In this document: positions 1-5,113 of the stretch, one piece after another
Layout of the letters: each line of letters begins with the position of its first letter
Position numbering within the stretch: position 1 is the stretch's first letter
DNA from: Methylococcaceae bacterium
GTDB taxonomy: Bacteria; Pseudomonadota; Gammaproteobacteria; Methylococcales; Methylomonadaceae
Direction: 5' to 3'
Assembly (NCBI GenBank): GCA_021647145.1
Contig: JAKIVF010000157.1
Span: 1-6,243 of the forward strand
DNA length: 6,243 nt
Notes under the pieces: generated by a model
The model's input: the letters and a program-made list of their open reading frames with translations, nothing else
What the model was told of the DNA's origin: nothing
Database searches by the model: none
Position numbers and translations under genes: made by a program

Positions 1-840
1 TGCTTTTATCTTCTGTCTTTTGAAATATGCATTGACTGCATTTATGCCTTTCTTATGGGCATCTGGTTTAGCACTTGCACCTGAAGATAATGAACCACTA
101 TGTATCCGCATATGATAAAGAATATCAGGTATATGTCTAATTTTAGTTGTCTGTTCAATCGCCCTTAATAATAAGTCATAATCTTGAGACCCATCATACT
201 GACTGTTTAGTCCTCCAATTTTTGCAAAGAGAGTACGACAAATAACAACAGGATGATGTATATAATTAGTGCAAAGTAATTTTTCCAGGGAAAATTGCGG
301 TTTAAAACCTGGCTGTAAGCGCTGATAGTCATCATCAAACCGGTCTTCATCTGAATATAATAACTCTGTTTCTGGTTCTTTTTGTAGATCTTGGGCAAAA
401 GCTGATAATGCATAAGCATCTAAAAGATCATCATGGTCTAAAAAAAAAAGAAACTTTCCTTTTGCCAAATCCGCAGCTCGATTTGTTGTAGCTGAAATTC
501 CTGATGCTTTAGATTGAAAGGTGATTTTAATTCTGCTATCAAGTTTCTGATTTTTTTTTAAAATATCTAAGATGTTCTGTTCGGATGCATCATCCGCTAA
601 AATCAGCTCCCAATCTGAAAAAAACTGTCCTCTTACCGAGTCAATACATTCTTGTAGCCAATGCTCGAGAGGGTTGTGAACTGGTACAATAATAGAAAAT
701 AAAAGGCTAGAATGATTGCGCAATAAATATTTTTCAGGTGCTTGTTGTTCACGTAACTCACACCATTCACGATAGCCGCCACTCTCTTCACCTTCACCTA
801 ATTTAGGAACTAAAACTGGAGGAATATACTGTTTAGTCAT
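1..840 (-). CDS. GT2 family glycosyltransferase, 3' part missing (runs off left edge)
   Basis: The minus-strand frame is open from an ATG at 840-838 to base 1, giving 280 residues without a stop, so the C-terminus lies outside the window. After about 45 residues of lead-in comes a GT-A fold of family GT2: the nucleotide-binding strand SIIVPVHN (49-56), LADDAS (81-86), the metal-binding DHDD (135-138), LYSDEDR (161-167), the acceptor/catalytic segment DGSQDYDLLLR (216-226), then LYHMRIHSGSLSSG (241-254). The SDED and GSQDYD signatures are typical of O-antigen and rhamnan-type transferases, which often carry a second catalytic domain downstream; that part is not visible. It should add a sugar from a nucleotide donor at the cytoplasmic membrane face; donor and acceptor cannot be told. 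The start overlaps the stop of the preceding gene by 8 nt (ATGACTAA) with no Shine-Dalgarno, so translational coupling is likely. The gene contains homopolymers of 10 and 9 bp. Confidence 0.9.
   Translation of the reverse strand, partial: MTKQYIPPVLVPKLGEGEESGGYREWCELREQQAPEKYLLRNHSSLLFSIIVPVHNPLEHWLQECIDSVRGQFFSDWELILADDASEQNILDILKKNQKLDSRIKITFQSKASGISATTNRAADLAKGKFLFFLDHDDLLDAYALSAFAQDLQKEPETELLYSDEDRFDDDYQRLQPGFKPQFSLEKLLCTNYIHHPVVICRTLFAKIGGLNSQYDGSQDYDLLLRAIEQTTKIRHIPDILYHMRIHSGSLSSGASAKPDAHKKGINAVNAYFKRQKIKA
440..449. repeat. 10-bp A/T homopolymer inside glycosyltransferase gene
   Basis: Ten consecutive A on the plus strand (ten T on the coding strand) encode part of FLFFLD directly before the DHDD metal motif. 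Gain or loss of one base would bring a stop codon within three codons in either case, ahead of the catalytic motif. A second tract of nine identical bases lies at 551-559 in the same gene. Such tracts can drive slipped-strand on/off switching, but they also arise by chance in AT-rich DNA. Confidence 0.6.
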
Positions 841-2314
841 TGTCTAATCGCGCATAAGGTTGACCAATTTTTGGATCTACCCCTATATATTTGAGCAACT
901 TTTCTGCCTCGACGGGGGGAGAGCCATCAGGGAAGGGTATTCGAAAATGATTAATTGTAACCATTGCCATTACCATACCAAGGGGCAGTGATAATATATG
1001 GGCAATAGAACCGAGATAGGGACGGGAGAACGCTAAATATAAATTATCATTATGAAAAATGGCCGCCTGCTTACCACTCATTGCCGTTGGTCTTCTCGCT
1101 TCCATATTTGCATCTGTTATGACTAAATCATAATTATTCTTGATTAAAATGGGTAGTATTTTTAACGGTGCTATAAACCCAGTTTTTCTTGCAAAAACTT
1201 GGGAATAATTAAATTGTTGATGATGCTCCACTCTACTTTCATCACATAAAATATCGATGGTTGCCGAACTATTCAGTTTTTGTAGTAACGTTAAAATAGG
1301 TTCTTCAAAATCTTCAATACTAATATCAATTAAAACCCGTTTAATTGACTGGTCCTTAAAAAAACTGGCATCTATTTTTACCCGGTCTTTGGCAAAGATA
1401 ATCCAGGAGTCCCAATTACCAAATTTTCCTCGCCACGCATCCTTAAAAGCATCTTTCAACGTTTGTCTTATTTCATAATCACCAATAACAGAACTATAAA
1501 AAATGCGTCGATGCAACCGCATCAATGCAACGAAAAGTGCCTTTAACTCCCCTCCCCCGCCTTGTCTATGATTTGCTATTAAACGTAGCCCATTGCGCTG
1601 AAAGAAATATAAACGCATCGGTGCAAATGGTTTTGCCCAGGGAAAATCGTGAAAAGCCTTTGCACTAGTAACACAAGCCCCTTTTTTACTATATCTACGG
1701 CGAAGACGCAGACAAAGATCGACATCATCACTAAATATAAAATAAGACCAGTCCAGCACTCCAGTTTCTCTTAGTGCATCGGCTCTTACCATTAAGCAAC
1801 AAGCACTTGCGTAGCCAATATCTAATATAGGTGGTAGTTCTGGATTTACATGAAAGCGGTACCAGGCTTCTACAGGGTGAGCACGATTAAAATGTACATC
1901 GCCTCCTGCTTCTTGCAAAGTATCCGGTTTTGATGTGATATAAATAGCTGGTGCAGCAAAAATATAGTCTGGATTTTTATCTAAAAAATCGCTTAGTTGA
2001 GAAATACAATCAGCTTCTGGAAAAGCGTCATCATCAATAAAAATCAGATATTCACAACCACTTGATAATGCTGCTAGTGCTGCGCAGTTAAAACCACCAC
2101 ACCCACCTAGATTTGTTTCACTAGCTAATAAAGAAACCGAAGGAAATTTGTCTCTAATTGCATCAGCAGCACCATCAATCCCATTATTTTCAGTTACAAA
2201 AGTTGGAATTTTTTGTTTTTTTAAAGAAGCGAGAAGCTTCAATACTGGTTCACGATGATTGTACGTTACGATTGCAGCAGCAACCTTAGGTACTTTAAAC
2301 ACAGATGATGCCAT
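833..2314 (-). CDS. GT2 family glycosyltransferase with C-terminal extension
   Basis: This 493-residue protein has an N-terminal GT-A domain (about 10-250): AIVTYNH (14-20), TENNG (41-45), the glycine-rich NLGGCGGFN (68-76), the metal-binding DDD (94-96) in FIDDDAFPE, FSDDVDLCLR (194-203) and AFHDFPW (220-226), followed by YFFQRNGL (236-243). NLGGxGGFN with FSDDVDLCLR places it near the rhamnosyl- and galactofuranosyltransferase-like GT2 proteins, as far as I can judge by memory of the motifs. Residues 326-493 form an additional region I do not recognise, with alternating beta-like segments (RVLIDIS, DILCDES, DLVITDA) and one hydrophobic stretch around 436-454 that could sit at the membrane. 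The start at 2314 is the first ATG ahead of the fold; no Shine-Dalgarno precedes it. It is the first visible gene of a leftward polysaccharide operon and overlaps the next transferase by 8 nt. The sugar specificity cannot be inferred. Confidence 0.92.
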   Translation of the reverse strand: MASSVFKVPKVAAAIVTYNHREPVLKLLASLKKQKIPTFVTENNGIDGAADAIRDKFPSVSLLASETNLGGCGGFNCAALAALSSGCEYLIFIDDDAFPEADCISQLSDFLDKNPDYIFAAPAIYITSKPDTLQEAGGDVHFNRAHPVEAWYRFHVNPELPPILDIGYASACCLMVRADALRETGVLDWSYFIFSDDVDLCLRLRRRYSKKGACVTSAKAFHDFPWAKPFAPMRLYFFQRNGLRLIANHRQGGGGELKALFVALMRLHRRIFYSSVIGDYEIRQTLKDAFKDAWRGKFGNWDSWIIFAKDRVKIDASFFKDQSIKRVLIDISIEDFEEPILTLLQKLNSSATIDILCDESRVEHHQQFNYSQVFARKTGFIAPLKILPILIKNNYDLVITDANMEARRPTAMSGKQAAIFHNDNLYLAFSRPYLGSIAHILSLPLGMVMAMVTINHFRIPFPDGSPPVEAEKLLKYIGVDPKIGQPYARLDND

Positions 2315-2453
2315 AAGATAGATTATTTTAGTTTCGACAAAAGCAGCTATTTTATCTAATTAACGCTTGTTTTTTTTAGAAACTTTATGATTGTTTTAAA
2401 TGAATAAAAAAATCTTAATATAATCAAAAACAAAGCTTTAAAAACATTTAGTC

Positions 2454-2483
2454 CAGTTTATGAGATTCACTGGAAATAAACTG
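2454..2483. promoter_or_regulatory. Perfect 7-bp dyad in divergent spacer, candidate operator
   Basis: The 262-bp spacer 2315-2576 separates the leftward glycosyltransferase genes from the rightward NYN gene and must hold both promoters. It is very AT-rich and I see no open frame of note. CAGTTTA (2454-2460) and TAAACTG (2477-2483) form a perfect inverted repeat with 16 nt between them, and CCAGT/ACTGG (2453-2457, 2469-2473) make an overlapping shorter dyad. A protein-binding site is possible. No convincing -35/-10 pair could be assigned, although an isolated TATAAT occurs at 2419-2424. Confidence 0.25.
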
Positions 2484-2527
2484 TTAAACTTATAAATAAA
2501 AATATATTTTTACACATAATTCTAAAT

Positions 2528-2553
2528 AAATCAGTTAAACCTTGTTTTATTTA
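2528..2553 (+). repeat. Upstream box copy 1 (ahead of NYN gene)
   Basis: This 26-nt segment, starting AAATCAGTTAA and ending TTTATTTA, lies 23 nt ahead of the NYN gene. It matches the segment at 3268-3293, ahead of the secreted-protein gene, at 20 of 26 positions without gaps. A shared regulatory element or promoter part is possible. Both copies are AT-rich, so chance similarity is a real alternative. Confidence 0.25.
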
Positions 2554-2576
2554 GGTTAATTTAAATAACGTTAAAA

Positions 2577-3050
2577 ATGGAAAAAATTGCAATTTTTGTT
2601 GATGTACAAAATATTTACTATACGACACGGCAGCATTATCAAAGACAATTCAACTACCGTGCTTTCTGGGCTCAGGCAACATCTAAAAAAAAGGTAGTTA
2701 GTGCATTCGCTTATGCTATTGATAAAGGGGACAGCAAACAAGAAAGCTTTCAAAATATACTTAGAAAAATTGGGTTTCAGGTAAAACTCAAACCTTATAT
2801 TCAACGCAAAGATGGTTCAGCCAAAGGTGATTGGGATGTAGGGATTACTTTAGATGTTATGGAGTATGCAGAGGCAGTAGACACAATTATCTTATTGTCT
2901 GGTGACGGAGATTTCGATTTATTATTACAAAAAGTAAGACACGTGTTTGGTGTTAAATCTGAGGTTTATGGTGTTACAAATTTAACCGCCCCCAGTTTAG
3001 TTAATTCTGCAGATCTTTTTATTCCTATTTCAGAAGATTTACTGATGTAA
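2577..3050 (+). CDS. NYN domain protein (LabA/DUF88-like, PIN-fold), putative ribonuclease
   Basis: The 157-residue protein is a bare NYN domain of the PIN-like nuclease fold. Expected acidic active-site positions are present: D9 and N12 in IFVDVQN (6-12), D85 and D87 in KGDWDVGITLD (83-93) with D93, and D110, D112 and D114 in LLSGDGDFDLLL (106-117). NS-ADLFIP (143-150) closes the fold as in LabA-type proteins. Members are thought to cleave RNA with a divalent metal; the substrate here is unknown. There is no LOTUS/OST-HTH or other C-terminal domain, no signal peptide and no membrane segment, so it should be cytoplasmic. The ATG at 2577 begins right at the first beta strand, which leaves little room for a later start; no Shine-Dalgarno is visible. 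It stands alone, divergent from the glycosyltransferases and about 280 bp ahead of the next gene. It is not next to an antitoxin-like gene. Confidence 0.9.
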   Translation: MEKIAIFVDVQNIYYTTRQHYQRQFNYRAFWAQATSKKKVVSAFAYAIDKGDSKQESFQNILRKIGFQVKLKPYIQRKDGSAKGDWDVGITLDVMEYAEAVDTIILLSGDGDFDLLLQKVRHVFGVKSEVYGVTNLTAPSLVNSADLFIPISEDLLM

Positions 3051-3267
3051 TGTTCCGCACTAAATTTTCTCGTTAAAATAACAAGTACATTAAGTAAAAT
3101 AGAAACACAATTTCTGTTAATTTTGAATAAGGCTGGACTTTTACAAATTTGATAATTATTATGCAAACTCATAAATTTTATTACATACTCAAATCAATAT
3201 TAGATAGAGTTTCTGGCCAACATTAGACCATAGAAAATATTTAAATTTAATTAGCAAATTAGCAAAA

Positions 3268-3293
3268 AAATCTGTTAAGACTGAGTTTATTTA
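3268..3293 (+). repeat. Upstream box copy 2 (ahead of secreted-protein gene)
   Basis: This segment matches 20 of 26 positions with 2528-2553: it begins AAATCTGTTAA and ends TTTATTTA. It lies 34 nt before the ATG at 3328 and immediately upstream of the TATAAT at 3314-3319, so it covers the -35 zone. Confidence 0.25.
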
Positions 3294-3313
3294 ATTATCT
3301 TTCAATAACATAA

Positions 3314-3319
3314 TATAAT
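3314..3319 (+). promoter_or_regulatory. Candidate -10 box for a leaderless or near-leaderless transcript
   Basis: A perfect TATAAT ends 8 nt before the ATG at 3328. A normal sigma-70 start site about 7 nt downstream would fall at 3326-3327, leaving essentially no 5' leader, in line with the missing Shine-Dalgarno. The matching -35 position (about 3290-3296) shows only a poor match. Confidence 0.3.
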
Positions 3320-3327
3320 CAATTATC

Positions 3328-4203
3328 ATGAAATTAATTATTAGTTTAGGAATAATCATACTGTCAGTAACACATGTAGTAGCAGATACTTATAGTTTTC
3401 GTCTTGCAGAATTTAATGACTTTGGTTCATCACCTAAAATATTATCATTTAATAATGCTGGAGTAGGGGTAGTAAACGACACAACATTCTCTTCTTTTGG
3501 TGTTGTTTTTTCATTGCAAAAAAGTAGCAATATTGTTGATGATAACAAAAACATTTCAACAGGAAATTTTCTTGCAGAAAACCCTAATAGTCACTCTCTA
3601 TATATTCTCCCAGAAGGTTCAAATATTGGTGAAGGAATTATTAAAGCACGTTTTTCTACTCCAGTAACTGCAGTTGGTATGACAGGTATAGATGCTGACC
3701 AAGCGTTATTTGTTAAATTTTTTGATAGTTCAGGTAGGTTACTTTATAAAACCAGATCACAAACAAGCAATTTCGTGGGAGCTATATCTGATAATAACAA
3801 TATATCTTCAGTTACTATTGAGTTTGATCCTCTTAATTTTGATTCAGTTTCAGGTTTCGGGATAGACAATTTTATTTTTACCCGAACTCCGGTTGAATCT
3901 ATAACGATTACACCACAGTCTAAAGAAATTCTTAATACGGAAACTTTTGATGCCACAATCACTGTTGACCTTGTTGTTGGAAATGCTGTTTTTTCAAAAG
4001 CAACATGGAACAATGAAGATATTACAGCTACTGCACAAGACTGCCTTATCCCTGGAAAACGCAATAATGGAGAGCTTACGTTTAGATGTCCGAATATTAA
4101 TTTGGCTACGGGAAAATATACTCTAACAACTTATTTTACTTTAGATAATGGAGCTTCAATCGAAGACTCTGTTACTTGGGATGTTGTAGAGACTATTGAA
4201 TAA
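3328..4203 (+). CDS. Secreted two-domain beta-rich protein, function unknown
   Basis: The 291-residue protein starts with a classical Sec signal peptide: K2, a hydrophobic core (3-15) and a likely cut after VVA (17-19), leaving D20 first. There is no lipobox cysteine. Residues 20-187 resemble the beta-sandwich common in PEP-CTERM-type exoproteins: SSFGVVFS (55-62), STPVTAVGMTGIDAD (110-124), a KFFDSSGRLL strand (130-139) and the closing GFGIDNFIF (176-184). Residues 189-288 look like a separate Ig-like domain ending DSVTWDVVE. It contains the only two cysteines of the mature protein, C239 and C254, which probably form a disulfide. No PEP-CTERM, LPXTG or autotransporter anchor follows, so the protein should be periplasmic or released. 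Adhesion or carbohydrate binding would fit the folds but is inference. The gene appears to be a single transcription unit with its own -10 box and no Shine-Dalgarno. I do not recognise a named family. Confidence 0.85.
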   Translation: MKLIISLGIIILSVTHVVADTYSFRLAEFNDFGSSPKILSFNNAGVGVVNDTTFSSFGVVFSLQKSSNIVDDNKNISTGNFLAENPNSHSLYILPEGSNIGEGIIKARFSTPVTAVGMTGIDADQALFVKFFDSSGRLLYKTRSQTSNFVGAISDNNNISSVTIEFDPLNFDSVSGFGIDNFIFTRTPVESITITPQSKEILNTETFDATITVDLVVGNAVFSKATWNNEDITATAQDCLIPGKRNNGELTFRCPNINLATGKYTLTTYFTLDNGASIEDSVTWDVVETIE

Positions 4204-4304
4204 TTTTACTTAGGTACTTTCCTTTGGAGTTAACTAGTTTAGAACTATTGCCTACACAACGAACAAGAATACCCCTAAATTGTCAGTCTGCTAAATTATA
4301 ATAT

Positions 4305-4341
4305 AAGGCAACTAGAAATAAATAACCTTGCTTGCCTTTTT
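4305..4341 (+). terminator. Possible intrinsic terminator after secreted-protein gene
   Basis: AAGGCAA (4305-4311) pairs with TTGCCTT (4332-4338) across a 20-nt loop, and the stem runs into five T (4337-4341). This lies about 100 nt after the stop at 4203. The long loop makes it a weak terminator, and its left strand is also the left arm of the larger palindrome, so the two structures would compete. Confidence 0.35.
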
Positions 4342-4461
4342 CTCCGTCTTAGATTCTGTCTTTGTAGTTTAGTTACATAGTCTGCTATGCGTCCTTCGCA
4401 ACAAAATCTAAGACGAACAAAAATTCTACGCAAAACGAGTGGGTTTTTATTTCCAGATGCC
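4307..4461. repeat. Nested inverted-repeat element of about 155 bp, MITE-like
   Basis: The ends at 4307-4327 and 4441-4461 are inverted copies (17 of 21 positions; each begins GGCA and contains GAAATAAA). Inside lies a second inverted pair, 4345-4359 with 4401-4415 (14 of 15 positions; core GTCTTAGATT/AATCTAAGAC). In the centre are two small hairpins, CATAG-tctg-CTATG (4376-4389) and TGCG-tcctt-CGCA (4388-4400). TAA stands on both outer flanks (4304-4306, 4462-4464) and could be a short target duplication. There is no coding capacity. The layout fits a miniature inverted-repeat transposable element or a large RNA stem-loop. The right end supplies the last base of the stop codon of the UPF0016 gene. 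Only one copy is visible, so mobility is inference. Confidence 0.6.
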
Positions 4462-5096
4462 TAAATTGAATAAGCCCTATATGCAGCAAACATAGCTAAA
4501 ATAAGAAAGATAAATCCACTGATTTTATGTAATAGAGCCAGCGGAACCTTTTTAAGTAAAGTTGTTCCTGCAACAACTCCCAATGTTGATGTTAATATTA
4601 ATGCGCTCGTGGCTCCAATCCATACGGCCACAGATTGCCCTGTACTACTTAATGCAACCACAGCGAGTTGTGTTTTATCACCAAATTCTGCAAAAGTAAT
4701 TAAAAGGAAGGTGGTAAAAAAAAGATGATGACCACTTTTTTCAACCATTTCACCACCCTCTTCCTCTTCTGTACTAAATAATGAATGAAAACCAAAGATA
4801 GCAAATAAAACAGCCACCGATATCGATACGACATAATCAGAAAACCAGTTGGCAATAGCAGCACCAAAGATAACGGCTAAACCGTTTAAAAATGCAAAAG
4901 AGGTAATGGCACCCAAAAGGACAGGTAACAAACGATGTCGAGCAGCCAATGTCATACAAACCAGTTGACTTTTATCTCCAATTTCAGCAGCAAAAATCAG
5001 AAAAAAACTAGTGCTGGCTGTTGCAGACAGGTCAATAATTTTTAAAGATGATAAATAAGTAACTATGTCATGTAAATAGACGAATACGTTTTCCAT
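4461..5096 (-). CDS. UPF0016/GDT1-family divalent cation transporter (probable Mn2+ export)
   Basis: The 211-residue integral membrane protein has the two signature repeats of the UPF0016 (TMEM165/Gdt1) family: EIGDKSQ at 38-44 and EFGDKTQ at 137-143, each within a hydrophobic helix. Two three-helix halves are joined by an acidic loop (TEEEEGGEM, 109-117). About six membrane segments can be seen, and the length is typical of bacterial members. The glutamates and aspartates of the two motifs are believed to bind the metal. Characterised bacterial members (MneA of Vibrio cholerae) export Mn2+; eukaryotic members move Mn2+/Ca2+ against protons. The ATG at 5096 follows the ZIP gene stop by 17 bp on the same strand, so the two are very likely co-transcribed; no Shine-Dalgarno lies in the gap. 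Its stop (TAG) overlaps the outer end of the palindromic element. The exact metal is inference. Confidence 0.92.
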   Translation of the reverse strand: MENVFVYLHDIVTYLSSLKIIDLSATASTSFFLIFAAEIGDKSQLVCMTLAARHRLLPVLLGAITSFAFLNGLAVIFGAAIANWFSDYVVSISVAVLFAIFGFHSLFSTEEEEGGEMVEKSGHHLFFTTFLLITFAEFGDKTQLAVVALSSTGQSVAVWIGATSALILTSTLGVVAGTTLLKKVPLALLHKISGFIFLILAMFAAYRAYSI

Positions 5097-5113
5097 TTGT
5101 TATCAGTTAAAAA

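Larger units (their letters stand above)
3051..3327. other. AT-rich spacer without recognisable gene
   Basis: These 277 bp between the NYN gene and the secreted-protein gene contain no open frame I would defend (the best plus-strand ATG, at 3161, gives 21 codons). I see no strong hairpin with a T-run to end the NYN transcript. A short tandem repeat of ATTAGCAA occurs at about 3250-3265. The right end holds the second 26-nt upstream box and a TATAAT. Confidence 0.5.

Noticed and set aside
207..419. Minus-strand open frame of 70 codons
   Set aside because: It overlaps, in another frame, the glycosyltransferase frame that is open from 840 to the left edge and carries all GT2 motifs.
1257..1478. 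Plus-strand open frame of 73 codons
   Set aside because: It is antisense inside the complete glycosyltransferase and has no supporting start signal or domain.
2368..2377. T-run in the divergent spacer as an intrinsic terminator
   Set aside because: No GC-rich stem precedes the run on either strand, and both flanking genes start rather than end here.
2571..3172. Two minus-strand open frames (2571-2804 and 2966-3172)
   Set aside because: They lie antisense to or at the end of the NYN gene and their products have no recognisable features.
3161..3226. Small plus-strand ORF of 21 codons in the 277-bp spacer
   Set aside because: It is short, has no ribosome binding site and no recognisable features; chance is the simpler explanation.
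3744..4064. Minus-strand open frame of 106 codons
   Set aside because: It is antisense to the secreted-protein gene, which has a signal peptide and coherent domains; the antisense product shows none.
2577..4203. NYN protein and secreted protein as a toxin-antitoxin or two-gene defence module
   Set aside because: They are 277 bp apart with separate promoters, and the second protein is exported, so it cannot neutralise or assist a cytoplasmic nuclease directly.
4307..4461. CRISPR array or tRNA in the convergent spacer
   Set aside because: Repeats are inverted rather than regularly spaced direct copies, and no cloverleaf with a T-loop or CCA end can be drawn.
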